A stretch of 64,000 nucleotides of DNA from JAEYOM01 sp036260935 (GTDB taxonomy: Bacteria > Bacillota > Clostridia > Acetivibrionales > DTU013): contig DATALQ010000045.1 in NCBI GenBank assembly GCA_036260935.1, positions 1-64,000 of the forward strand, given 5' to 3'. Under the pieces are notes generated by a model. It did no database searches. It worked only from the letters and a program-made list of their open reading frames with translations, and had not been told where the DNA came from. Position 1 is the first letter of the stretch, and each line of letters starts with the position of its first letter. This document shows, in pieces, positions 52,634-62,389 of this stretch. Position numbers and translations under genes: made by a program.

Positions 52634-52748
52634 TTTTGAAACATCCACCTTTCTTTTTTTCTTAATCGTAGCATAGACGACAAAGAGGTTCATTTAAAAA
52701 AAAGTACTGAAAATTTCAAAAATTATACTTGTTTACAATATTACTCGT

Positions 52749-54449
52749 TTATTTCCCCATGTATCTTCCGATTTGCCTGTTTACCTCATCAAGATATGGC
52801 TGGAGGTTGCTGTTTTTGAACTCTGCTAAAAATTCTTTCCATAACGGTTCGAATTCGCCCATATCGGACAAAACAAGGCGAGGGTAGAATTTGCGGCAGA
52901 TATCCACCATTTTCATATTGGCAGCCTTGGCAGCGCTCCCGTCTTCAACAGGCAGAGCCCATACAGGATAATAGGCAGGCCGTTTTACAGGTTCGGACAA
53001 AAGCTGTGCCGGATACTTGATGCCATATGCGTCCAGGAATTTACTATCGTAATCGGACAGGGACGCCTTGTATTCATCCTCCGATTCACTGGGCCCACAA
53101 GGTGTGCCATCCTCATAAAAGCCCTGCATCTTCGGCGAGTAATTCCACAATGTAAAACCGGTGAGATCCCGCCTTTTAGCATCGTTGTTATAAAGTTCGC
53201 GGCGCTGTTTTGTCAATACCTTTCCATTGCTTCCGACCTTTATCCAGTCCTTCCCCTCCTCGCCCCACTGAAGATAATCCTGCACATCCTTCTGGAGCAG
53301 CCAGTCATAGAATGCAAGCAGCCGGTCGGGATCCTTGCATTTTTTTGTGATGCCTACGCCGTTGACTGCGGTTATCGTACCGTTCGGAGCGTCGAGATAA
53401 CTGTCCTGTGTCCCGGGATTCACTATGGGAACCGACACATAGGTACGGTTGAATTTGCCGTCCAGCTTCAGAATATTTTCTGCCGGTATGATGTTCCAGC
53501 CCTGGTCAAAAAAGCCAAGGACGGTACCGGTTGAAATTCTGGATATATACTGGTCGTAATTTTCCGTAAAAGTCTCTGCTTCAATCATTCCCTTGTGATA
53601 TTCCTCGTTCAGTTTCCTGTAATATGCTTTTGCAGTATCTGTATTTTGATAGAACGAGGCTTTGAAGGTATTTGGATCCACAAAAACGTCACCGTCGTTT
53701 CCAGCGCCCATCAGGTGCTGGGGCGGGTTGCGAAGGCAGAAATCCCTCCAGCCGTCGCACAGTATTTCATAGCCGATGGTCCTTACCCCGTCAATATCCT
53801 GATGTTTGGATTTATAAGCTTCTATTAGTTCGAAGTATTCGTCGAGCGTTTTGGGAATCGGGTATCCCGCTTCCTCCAGAACCGCTTTTTGTATGAAAAA
53901 GCCCGCTGTATTGTTTGAGAATATCGGCGACGGACGGTTGGTCATATACAGCTCCAGTATATATTGATGGCCGTCGTGAGCCTTCATTTTTTCATAATGA
54001 GGAGAATACAGGGCGTTGAGATTCTTGTATTTGGGCAGCTTATCCTCCAGCGGTATGAATACGCCTGCATCGATAAACTTTTGAGCTTCGGCGAAAATAG
54101 CGTCCGGATAATCCTCGCCGGCTATCAGGACACCCATCTTCTGATCAAGGTCGCCTACGAGGAAGTCGAAATCAATGGTGACTCCCGTCAGTTCGGCAAT
54201 TCTTTTAAGTACCGGATTATCCTTGGAAGGGGCGGTACTGGCATCCCGTATGAATATTTTGAAGGTGACGGGCTTTCCTGCATCCGCCATGGCAGCCAGG
54301 CCGTCGTCCGGAGTCCCGCTTTCCGTTATGGTAGTCTCCGGCATAACGGGCAGCGTTTTTTTATTTGTATCGTCACCGATTCCGCACGACGTAAAGGAAA
54401 AAAACAATACCAATGTCAAACCAACCGATATTCCGCGAAATAGTTTCAT
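52749..54449 (-). CDS. extracellular solute-binding lipoprotein (LplA-type), second copy
   Basis: A 566-residue paralogue of the neighbouring binding protein, with the same blocks: FLVGDLDQKMGVLIAGEDYPD, GYEILCDGWRDFCLRNPPQHL, AETFTENYDQYISRISTGTVLG and LLAFYDWLLQKDVQDYLQWG. The signal GISVGLTLVLFFSFTSC gives the lipobox Cys. ATG 54449 follows GGTGGGG. The pair is a tandem duplication that has diverged, most at the N-terminus; the copies may widen substrate range. Confidence 0.93.
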   Translation of the reverse strand: MKLFRGISVGLTLVLFFSFTSCGIGDDTNKKTLPVMPETTITESGTPDDGLAAMADAGKPVTFKIFIRDASTAPSKDNPVLKRIAELTGVTIDFDFLVGDLDQKMGVLIAGEDYPDAIFAEAQKFIDAGVFIPLEDKLPKYKNLNALYSPHYEKMKAHDGHQYILELYMTNRPSPIFSNNTAGFFIQKAVLEEAGYPIPKTLDEYFELIEAYKSKHQDIDGVRTIGYEILCDGWRDFCLRNPPQHLMGAGNDGDVFVDPNTFKASFYQNTDTAKAYYRKLNEEYHKGMIEAETFTENYDQYISRISTGTVLGFFDQGWNIIPAENILKLDGKFNRTYVSVPIVNPGTQDSYLDAPNGTITAVNGVGITKKCKDPDRLLAFYDWLLQKDVQDYLQWGEEGKDWIKVGSNGKVLTKQRRELYNNDAKRRDLTGFTLWNYSPKMQGFYEDGTPCGPSESEDEYKASLSDYDSKFLDAYGIKYPAQLLSEPVKRPAYYPVWALPVEDGSAAKAANMKMVDICRKFYPRLVLSDMGEFEPLWKEFLAEFKNSNLQPYLDEVNRQIGRYMGK

Positions 54450-54467
54450 TTTGCACCCCACCTTACT

Positions 54468-55994
54468 TTACTGCATCTCATTCCTATACTCCGACGGGCT
54501 TTTCCCGACCTCCTGTGAAAACTTCACTATGAAATAACTGCTTTCAGTAAAGCCCACTACATTTGCTATTTCGTATATAAGCTTATCTGTCTGCATCAGA
54601 AGCTTTTTGGCTTCCGAAATGCGAATTTTGTTGACATATTCCTTAAAACTCATACCAGTAGTCTTTTGAAATACCCTGCCAAGGTATGCGGCATTTATAT
54701 AGAATATATCTGCTACCTGTTTCAAACTGATCTGTTCCATATAGTGCGAAAGTATATACTCTATTACCTCTTTGCCGATACCTGCATTTGAAAGGCGGGT
54801 ATTTTTTTCAATGAAATCGAAGCCTTCCGCTATAAGTAAGCGCAGCATTTCCTGCCATTGGGAGAAGGTTACGAAATACGTATTGTCCATCCATTCGGGA
54901 CGCGGCAGGAAGGGCTCGCTTTTGTCGGAATCGGCAACTTTGGATATTTCATTGATCAGAAGATAATATATCCTGTATATTATCTCCTGAATAAACTGAA
55001 TTCCCGTATGTTCCCTGTAAATCTCGCCTGCAAGCCTTTCTACATCCTGCATCATTCCGCTTCTGTCAAGCGAAAGTATATGCTGCTTGATCTGTTCCAG
55101 GTATTTCGTCTCGAGAAAAAATTCCCCTCCCGCTTTATAATTGTCAGGGCAGTAATCCAGAAATTGCACCCTTGAGAAAAACAGTTCTGTCAGCATTTCA
55201 TAATTGTGATTTGACAGATCTTCTCTAAAAGTATCCTTACTATGTTCAAAAACATAGGAGTCGAAGAGAAGCGCGCATTCAAGGCCCTCATTTTTCAATT
55301 CCTCCGATAGTTTTAGTGCGAAGGCCCGTTTATCGTAGCTATATGGCTCGAAGGTTTTTGGAGGCAGTAAAAACGAGTATTGGCTGCCTCTGACGCGGAA
55401 CTGGTAGTTATCGATTTCCCCCAATTGCCTTGAAAAGCATTCCTGTATCGTATCGTGAGGAGTTTCGCTGCCGTTGACACTTTTACACTGCAGCAGCACG
55501 CAGACCATATACGTATAGCCCTTGAAAATACTTCTTTCTATTCGCACGCCGTTGTACAGCTTTTGAAAAAGCTTCATATGTTCGCGATTGGCGGAATTAT
55601 CCTTTTCATTCCGGTAATTGTCCAGCTCCCTGCGGATTTTATCCAATAAAGGCAGTATCTCCTTCACATCCACAGGCTTGCTCAAATATGCTTTTACTCC
55701 GTACTTCATTGCTTCCTTTGCATATTCGAATTCATAATAGCCCGAAAGCATGACCACCTGAGTATTTGCATACTCGCCTTGCCTCAGCAGGCTAAGAAAT
55801 TCAAGACCGTCCATAACCGGCATGCGAACATCGAGCAGGATCAAATCAGGGCACACTTCCGGAAGCTTCTCCAAAGCTTCCTTACCGTTCTGCGCGGTGC
55901 TGCTGACACAAAATCCATGCTCTTCAAAGGGTATGGCCTTTGCCAGATTCTCTCTTATGCTTTTTTCATCATCAATCAGCAAAACTGAGTACAC
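54468..55994 (-). CDS. YesN-type response regulator with AraC DNA-binding domain
   Basis: A 508-residue transcription factor. Receiver domain 1-125 with the DD acidic pair (LLIDDE), phosphorylated Asp in LILLDVRMPVMDG and K in AYLSKPVD; a middle helical region; two AraC-type helix-turn-helix motifs at the C-terminus (SLKQVADIFYINAAYLGRVF and IYEIANVVGFTESSYFIVKF). Overlaps the kinase gene by 23 bases. It likely activates the binding protein/permease operon downstream. Confidence 0.94.
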   Translation of the reverse strand: MYSVLLIDDEKSIRENLAKAIPFEEHGFCVSSTAQNGKEALEKLPEVCPDLILLDVRMPVMDGLEFLSLLRQGEYANTQVVMLSGYYEFEYAKEAMKYGVKAYLSKPVDVKEILPLLDKIRRELDNYRNEKDNSANREHMKLFQKLYNGVRIERSIFKGYTYMVCVLLQCKSVNGSETPHDTIQECFSRQLGEIDNYQFRVRGSQYSFLLPPKTFEPYSYDKRAFALKLSEELKNEGLECALLFDSYVFEHSKDTFREDLSNHNYEMLTELFFSRVQFLDYCPDNYKAGGEFFLETKYLEQIKQHILSLDRSGMMQDVERLAGEIYREHTGIQFIQEIIYRIYYLLINEISKVADSDKSEPFLPRPEWMDNTYFVTFSQWQEMLRLLIAEGFDFIEKNTRLSNAGIGKEVIEYILSHYMEQISLKQVADIFYINAAYLGRVFQKTTGMSFKEYVNKIRISEAKKLLMQTDKLIYEIANVVGFTESSYFIVKFSQEVGKSPSEYRNEMQ

Positions 55995-57786
55995 TGAATT
56001 CCTCCTTAGAATGTCTGACCGGAACTATTATGGTAATCTTTGTACCCATTCCCAATTCACTGCTGACATCAAACGTAAACTCCCTGCCGTAGTATAAAAC
56101 CATGCGTTGATACACATTGAAGAGCCCGACGCTTTCGGCCAGCTTTTTTCCGCCGGCAAGCATCTCCTTGAGGCTGTCAAGCCTTTCGGCACTGATTCCG
56201 GAGCCGTTGTCGGTCACGATTGTCACGAGCCGGTCATCCTTTAAAAATGCGTCGATTTCCACATATCTGTCGTTTGAGATCGCTTCAACCCCGTGCACAC
56301 AGGCATTCTCGACCAACGGCTGTATAATGAATTTGGGCAGCAGGCATTTTTCGGCTCCTTCTTCAACCCTTACGGAATACTCGAATTCATCGTCGAACCT
56401 GTATTTTTGTATGCTTAAAAATTCATAAAGAAATTTGATTTCATCTTTCAGGTAAGTTATGTCATCATTCCAGTTGATCAGATGCCTGAACATTTGTGAC
56501 ATATACATTATCATTTCGGCAGTTTCGGTTTCCTTTTTGGCCATTGCCTTCAGACGGATACATTCGAGAGCATTGAACATGAAGTGCGGATTTACCTGGC
56601 TTTGAAGGGCCAATAGCTTTGTCTGGGCCGTTTCCCTCTCCAACTGGGCTTTCAATATGCGTGCGTTATATTCCTTATCGATCAAGGTCTTTAATTTCAT
56701 ACTCATTTGATTCATACTATCAGCCAGTATTCCAATTTCATCTTTACCGGTGCTTTTTTGCGAGATCTGCACAAAGTTTCCCTTCGCTATCTGTTTTGAC
56801 AGATTTACCACGAGCTTTGTACGTTTGGTGATATTGCCTGCTACCAGCAGCATACAAAAGAGCGCGGGTATCATGCTGCATAAAATGATGGAGAGTGTTT
56901 TCCATCTCGTTTTGGCAAATTCATTGGAAATGATATTGGTATTGTAATAGCCGTATAATGAGAGCGGCAAATCGTTAAGCGGCTGCTTGAGCACGACTAT
57001 CCCAGGCTTTAGCTTGTCTTCGGAAAATAAGTCGTAGCTGCCGAATTCATGGTATGAATTTGCAGCGGCAATTATACGGTTATCTGTGTCTACGAGAACA
57101 ATATTGTCGAACATGCTGTTGTTTTCAAGTATCGAGGATATGTAAGAAACGTCTATGTCTATTCTCAGAAGCTTCGTGTAACTGGAATACTGGGGATAAT
57201 ACTTCAAAGGCCTTATTATACTAAGATATCTGTCGTATGAGGTCTTGATAACCAGCGGAACCAGAGATATCCGGAGCTTCGGCCCATTTTCCGCAGGGGT
57301 AAGGTCGTACAGCCTGTAATCGATGAGCTTCTCCCCCAGTGTTAAAAAATCATCCGGCTTTAATTTGTTTATGAGAGATCCGTTGAAAACCGTCGGATTA
57401 TCGGTGTACAGGCTTATTTTCCTGACATTTTGGTTATATGCCAGATCGGAATTCAGCATTTCTTCTATCCTATCCTGATATTCTACAAGGTATTTGATAT
57501 CATTGGAATAGGAGTTATCCAGAAATTTGTAGAGCTCCTCGTTGGTATTGTATTTATGTGATAAGGTAATCGTACCGGATATTATACCGTTTACCTTGTT
57601 TGTAGTATCGTTGAGCGAACTTTTGAGGCTTTGCATCATCTGCGACTGTATGTTTTTTTCCGTATCACTATAATAGAAGGAATTCTGTATGGCAAGGGGT
57701 AATATTACGGACCCCAGAAATATGAGCACCATCTTCTGCGAAATCGTTAAATAATTCAACAAGCTGGATGCATTTGTTTTGAACAC
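55972..57786 (-). CDS. YesM-type sensor histidine kinase
   Basis: A 604-residue membrane kinase: helix 1 (KMVLIFLGSVILPLAIQN), a long extracellular sensor (about 40-295), helix 2 (TLSIILCSMIPALFCMLLV), a HAMP region, a His_kinase domain with the phospho-acceptor in QSQVNPHFMFNALECI and a HATPase with VENACVHGVEAI and DNGSGI. Works with the overlapping YesN-type regulator to sense extracellular sugars. Confidence 0.94.
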   Translation of the reverse strand: MFKTNASSLLNYLTISQKMVLIFLGSVILPLAIQNSFYYSDTEKNIQSQMMQSLKSSLNDTTNKVNGIISGTITLSHKYNTNEELYKFLDNSYSNDIKYLVEYQDRIEEMLNSDLAYNQNVRKISLYTDNPTVFNGSLINKLKPDDFLTLGEKLIDYRLYDLTPAENGPKLRISLVPLVIKTSYDRYLSIIRPLKYYPQYSSYTKLLRIDIDVSYISSILENNSMFDNIVLVDTDNRIIAAANSYHEFGSYDLFSEDKLKPGIVVLKQPLNDLPLSLYGYYNTNIISNEFAKTRWKTLSIILCSMIPALFCMLLVAGNITKRTKLVVNLSKQIAKGNFVQISQKSTGKDEIGILADSMNQMSMKLKTLIDKEYNARILKAQLERETAQTKLLALQSQVNPHFMFNALECIRLKAMAKKETETAEMIMYMSQMFRHLINWNDDITYLKDEIKFLYEFLSIQKYRFDDEFEYSVRVEEGAEKCLLPKFIIQPLVENACVHGVEAISNDRYVEIDAFLKDDRLVTIVTDNGSGISAERLDSLKEMLAGGKKLAESVGLFNVYQRMVLYYGREFTFDVSSELGMGTKITIIVPVRHSKEEFSVLSFAD

Positions 57787-57954
57787 AAGGTACCTCCAAC
57801 ATACAAATCTGCCCGTTTATAATGCTGTGCCGCATAGCCGCCGCTTTAATAAAAATTTGTGAGGTTTCTTTTACAGATAAATACGAAACTTAATCAATTA
57901 TATCAAAAAATGCCCCCAACTACAATAAAAAAGCCTCATTTACAGTCCTCCGCA

Positions 57955-58830
57955 TCAGCCGGTTGTGCAGTATGATTGCTTAATGTATTCCGACGGCGAG
58001 TAGCCTGTTACTTTTCTGAATACGTGACTGAAATACAAAGGATCGCTGAAGCCCATCCTGTTGCTGACCTCGGACACGTTCAGGCAGGAGCTCCTGAGCA
58101 GTCCGGCTGCCTCGTTCATTCTGATTTTCGTATGGTAGGTCTGTATGCTCATACCTGTTTTCTGTTTGAACAGACTGCTGATATAATTGTAATTCATGCC
58201 GATATTGGCGCTAATATCCTCAGAGCTGATCTTTTGAGAAATGTTGTTTTCAAGGAAAGATATTATCCTTCGTGTTATGATGTCGGCCTTATCCGCCTTG
58301 ATCCGGTTTCTTTCCTGGATATAAAGGTCGAAAAACACCTCCATGGTTCCGTAGCTTAAAAAGGCTATCCGGAAATCGTCCGAGGATTTGAACAATTGAT
58401 GAAGACTGTTCAGTTTTCTTTCAATCAACTTGGGGTTATTGACTTTCAAAAGCTTTGGCATCTGGATATTCTGATTGTAATCCTCCGCGGAGAATTCCCC
58501 TGAAAAGGTCAATGTGTTGTAATCGTTCATCGTCCGGCTGTTTTCTACATCCTGCCCATCGTAGAAATGGATGTAATACCATGTCGTACCTTCAGGAATT
58601 TCCGATTTTCCCAGGTGATGCAGACCCTTTTTGAGAAAGAAAGCATGTTTCTCACCAACAACGTACTCTTTTCCGTTTTCCCAGATTTTCATATGCCCCG
58701 AAACTATATAAATGAATACGTTGAAATCCAGTATCCTGTCCGCGTGGATAAAGGGCCTCTCCGCCCTGCAGAAATCAATGATCCTGATTTTCACTATATC
58801 CTTCAGTCCGAGCAAAATCTCTGATCCCAT
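57955..58830 (-). CDS. AraC family transcriptional regulator
   Basis: A 291-residue regulator. The N-terminal cupin-like sensor includes FNVFIYIVSGHMKIWENGKEYVVG and HHLGKSEIPEGTTWYYIHF; the C-terminal part has two helix-turn-helix units, ISSEDISANIGMNYNYISSLF and NVSEVSNRMGFSDPLYFSHVFRK. Divergent from the GH127-GH29-GH2 operon, 160 bases apart, so it probably senses a sugar and controls that operon. Confidence 0.92.
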   Translation of the reverse strand: MGSEILLGLKDIVKIRIIDFCRAERPFIHADRILDFNVFIYIVSGHMKIWENGKEYVVGEKHAFFLKKGLHHLGKSEIPEGTTWYYIHFYDGQDVENSRTMNDYNTLTFSGEFSAEDYNQNIQMPKLLKVNNPKLIERKLNSLHQLFKSSDDFRIAFLSYGTMEVFFDLYIQERNRIKADKADIITRRIISFLENNISQKISSEDISANIGMNYNYISSLFKQKTGMSIQTYHTKIRMNEAAGLLRSSCLNVSEVSNRMGFSDPLYFSHVFRKVTGYSPSEYIKQSYCTTG

Positions 58831-58991
58831 TTAAATTACCTCTTTTGATTTCTCTTAGCTAAATAATAATATAAAACATTTGCAGAGTCGAGACATAATC
58901 AAACATGAAAATAACGCATGTTTTCTAAATAATTCTTGATTCCTAATTTAGTTGGATAAAATTATAATCATAATTGATTGGAGGGATCGAT

Positions 58992-60836
58992 ATGGACAGC
59001 AAAATGAAAAGCTTCCAGTATAATGCCGTAAAACTGCTGCCTGGACAGCTTTATAAAAAGACCGAACTCAACAGGAAATACATTTTAAGTCTGGACAGTG
59101 CAAACCTGCTGCAGAATTATTATCTTGAAGCAGGGTTATGGAGCAGCAGCCAGCAGCCTGAAAACATCCACTGGGGTTGGGAATCCCCGACAAGCCAGCT
59201 GAGGGGGCATTTTCTCGGGCACTGGCTGTCATCGGCGTCGAGGATCTATGCCGCAACAGGCGATACCGAGGTAAAAGGAAAGGCTGACAGGATCGTTTCC
59301 GAACTGGCCAGGTGCCAGAAGGAAAACGGCGGAGAGTGGGCAGGTTCCATACCTGAAAAATATCTTGATTGGATAGCCAAAGGCAAACCAGTTTGGGCGC
59401 CTCATTATACCATTCATAAAACCTTTATGGGTCTTCTGGAAATGTGCAGACTGGCAGGCAACAAACAGGCGCTCGACGTTGCCACCACATGGGCCGGATG
59501 GTTCCATCGCTGGTCGGGGAAATTCAGCAGAGAACAGTTCGACGACATCCTCGATTTCGAAACGGGCGGTATGCTTGAAATATGGGCGGACCTGTATGAA
59601 ATAACAGGCAGCAAAGAGCATTACGAACTTCTGCAGCGGTATTATCGCCGCCGCTTGTTCGACCCGCTGCTTGAAGGCAGGGATGTTCTTACGAACATGC
59701 ACGCCAACACGACGATACCCGAGGTCATCGGTGCAGCCCGTGCCTGGGAGGTTACCGGCGAACAGCGCTGGAGGGACATAGTGGAAGCCTACTGGCGTAT
59801 GGCTGTGACAGAAAGGGGAACCTACTGCACCGGCGGTCAGACCTGCGGTGAGATATGGACGCCTCCTTATGAGATGTCTGCCAGACTGGGCGATAAAAAC
59901 CAGGAGCACTGCACCGTATACAATATGATGCGGCTTGCCGAATTCCTGTTCAAGTGGACGGGAGAGGCCGCATATGCCGACTATTGGGAAAGAAGCCTTT
60001 ATAACGGCATTCTGGCACAGGGGTACTGGGAAGGCTTTTTCCCCAACGGGGTCAAAAGCGAGTACCCGACCGAAGGCCTTATCTCATATTTCCTTCCCCT
60101 TCGTCCAGGTTCCCACAAAGGCTGGGGAACGCATACGCATGACTTCTGGTGCTGCCACGGCAGCCTCGTCCAGGCAAACGCTTCCCATAATGAAGGAATA
60201 TACTTTGAAGATTCCTGCGGTGTAACAATAGGCCAATATATTCCTTCCGAGCTGATATGGAGCAAGGACGAAAACAAAGTATCGATAAGACAGGAAATTG
60301 ACCGTCAGGCCGGAAGCTGCAGCAGGGTCAACCAATTGAATCTGGATATGATGCACAGGCCCGGAACGCTGGCTGTAAAAATCAACGTCACATGCGACAG
60401 TCCTGTGGAATTCGAACTGAAATTAAGGCTTCCCTGGTGGTTGAAAGACAGTCCGAAAATATACATCAACAGCGAACTACAGGAAATTCAATCGGCGCCG
60501 TCCAGTTTCCTTACATTGAAAAAAACCTGGAAAAACGATACAATCAGAGTGGAATTGCCCAAAGGACTTTCAGTGTGCCCGCTGCCCGACAATCCGGACG
60601 TTGTGGCATTCATGGAAGGCCCTGTAGTTCTGGCAGGCCTTTGTGATGAGGACCGTACCTTGTACGGGGACAAGGAGCACCCCGAGACCCTGCTTACCCC
60701 GGACAACGAAAGAGAATGGGAAAATTGGGTAACAAGCTACCGTACATACGGACAGGATCGAAACATCCGTTTCGTCCCGCTGTATGACATCGGCTATGAA
60801 AAATACAGCGTATATTTTTCAATTAAAAAGCCGTAA
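58992..60836 (+). CDS. GH127 beta-L-arabinofuranosidase (DUF1680)
   Basis: A 614-residue intracellular enzyme. WGWESPTSQLRGHFLGHWLS and HYTIHKTFMGLLEM in the (alpha/alpha)6 barrel, then the zinc-site Glu305 and Cys307 in QEHCTVYNM, and Cys387-Cys388 in DFWCCHGS. In characterised GH127 the nucleophile is a cysteine of this cluster. It releases beta-L-arabinofuranose from plant glycans; some relatives have other specificities. ATG 58992 follows GGAGGG. First gene of the operon. Confidence 0.92.
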   Translation: MDSKMKSFQYNAVKLLPGQLYKKTELNRKYILSLDSANLLQNYYLEAGLWSSSQQPENIHWGWESPTSQLRGHFLGHWLSSASRIYAATGDTEVKGKADRIVSELARCQKENGGEWAGSIPEKYLDWIAKGKPVWAPHYTIHKTFMGLLEMCRLAGNKQALDVATTWAGWFHRWSGKFSREQFDDILDFETGGMLEIWADLYEITGSKEHYELLQRYYRRRLFDPLLEGRDVLTNMHANTTIPEVIGAARAWEVTGEQRWRDIVEAYWRMAVTERGTYCTGGQTCGEIWTPPYEMSARLGDKNQEHCTVYNMMRLAEFLFKWTGEAAYADYWERSLYNGILAQGYWEGFFPNGVKSEYPTEGLISYFLPLRPGSHKGWGTHTHDFWCCHGSLVQANASHNEGIYFEDSCGVTIGQYIPSELIWSKDENKVSIRQEIDRQAGSCSRVNQLNLDMMHRPGTLAVKINVTCDSPVEFELKLRLPWWLKDSPKIYINSELQEIQSAPSSFLTLKKTWKNDTIRVELPKGLSVCPLPDNPDVVAFMEGPVVLAGLCDEDRTLYGDKEHPETLLTPDNEREWENWVTSYRTYGQDRNIRFVPLYDIGYEKYSVYFSIKKP

Positions 60837-60879
60837 ATGTCTAAAATCCAGTAATCTTTGCCGCAAGGAGGATATTTCA

Positions 60880-62337
60880 ATGGCAATGGAAATCAAAAAA
60901 GGCCCGTTCGAGCCTACCCTGGAATCGCTGAGAACTTTTGAATGCCCTGAGTGGTTCAGGGATGCAAAGCTCGGAATCTGGGCGCACTGGGGCGCGCAGT
61001 CGGTTCCGATGTATGGTGATTGGTACGCCCGGGGCTTGTACTACCAGGACTCCGATCAGTACCGCTTTCATGTCCGTAAATATGGGCATCCGTCCAAATT
61101 CGGCTACAAGGATATTGTGCAGCTCTGGAAAGCCGAGAACTTCGATCCTGAAGGCCTTATGGACATGTACACTGCCGCCGGAGCGAAATATTTCGTCTCG
61201 CAGGCCATGCACCACGACTATTTCTTCAACTACGCTTCAAAAATACATCGCTGGAATTCCGTAGAGATGGGGCCGCATAAGGATATAGTCGCCCTTTGGA
61301 AAGCCGCGGCTGTAAAAAGAGGGCTTCCCTTCGGTGTAACTGAGCACCTTGGCGCCACCTTCAGCTGGTACCGCGTAAACAAGGGCTGTGACAAGTATGG
61401 TCTGTACGCAGGCGTACCGTATGACGGCAGCGATCCTGCGTATGAAGATCTCTATCTGCCCAACAGGGAGCATTATGATCCCAACAGGGAGTTTATGGAT
61501 TTGGACCCATGGTACAGCCCAAATAAATGGTGGCACCAGAGATGGTTTGACGTGATAAAGGAGGTTATCGACCTCTACCAGCCCGATTTGCTTTACACGG
61601 ACGGCGGCTTGCCTTTCGGAGATGATATGTACGAAGCGGGGCTTAATGCGGTTGCCCATCTTTATAACACAAGCGCGGCTAACCACGGGGGTAAAAATAT
61701 TGCCGTATATAACCAGAAGGACAGGCGTAGTGAGATTTATTCCGTAGGAGTCCTCGACATCGAGAGAAGCCAGGAGCCTGATATCAAGCCGGAGCCATGG
61801 CAGACGGACACTTGCGTTGGAAACTGGTTCTATGATGTAAAGGCTGTCTATAAAAAGCCTGGACATGTCATTGAAATGCTCGTAGATATTATTGCCAAGA
61901 ACGGAAACCTGCTCCTCAACATTCCTCAAAGGCCCGACGGTACACTGGACGACGAATGTACTTTTATTGTCAGGGAAATGGCGAAATGGAACAGGATATG
62001 CGGGGAAGGTGTTTACGGAACGAGGCCCTTCCGGGTATCCGGTGAAGGCACGTCCAGCGTTCATATCGAAGGTTTCAAGGAGGATGCAGTGGGCTGGTCC
62101 AGCTCGGACTTCAGGTTCACTGTAAAGGGTAAAACCATCTACGCCTTCCAGATGCGATGGCCTGAAGACAACAGGGCGGTTATAAAATCACTGACTCCCG
62201 CGGAAAAGGTCAAGTCGGTCAGGCTGCTCGGAGTCGGAAACGTTCCCTTTGAACAGCCCTATGGAACGCTGGTGGTAAATCTGCCGGATACAAAACCGAC
62301 GGAATATGTCAACTGCCTGGCTTTGGAACTGGAATAA
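60880..62337 (+). CDS. GH29 alpha-L-fucosidase
   Basis: A 485-residue intracellular TIM-barrel enzyme: WFRDAKLGIWAHWGAQSVPM near the N-terminus, AKYFVSQAMHHDYF, and the nucleophile Asp241 in LLYTDGGLPFG. C-terminal segment NGNLLLNIPQRPDGTLDD is typical of GH29. AAGGAGG precedes the ATG at 60880. It removes alpha-L-fucose; the second fucosidase-type gene beside GH95. Confidence 0.94.
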   Translation: MAMEIKKGPFEPTLESLRTFECPEWFRDAKLGIWAHWGAQSVPMYGDWYARGLYYQDSDQYRFHVRKYGHPSKFGYKDIVQLWKAENFDPEGLMDMYTAAGAKYFVSQAMHHDYFFNYASKIHRWNSVEMGPHKDIVALWKAAAVKRGLPFGVTEHLGATFSWYRVNKGCDKYGLYAGVPYDGSDPAYEDLYLPNREHYDPNREFMDLDPWYSPNKWWHQRWFDVIKEVIDLYQPDLLYTDGGLPFGDDMYEAGLNAVAHLYNTSAANHGGKNIAVYNQKDRRSEIYSVGVLDIERSQEPDIKPEPWQTDTCVGNWFYDVKAVYKKPGHVIEMLVDIIAKNGNLLLNIPQRPDGTLDDECTFIVREMAKWNRICGEGVYGTRPFRVSGEGTSSVHIEGFKEDAVGWSSSDFRFTVKGKTIYAFQMRWPEDNRAVIKSLTPAEKVKSVRLLGVGNVPFEQPYGTLVVNLPDTKPTEYVNCLALELE

Positions 62338-62389
62338 AGTACAATTACCCGATAAAGAACAGTTGGGATCTCAACCGGAAGGAGGATTT

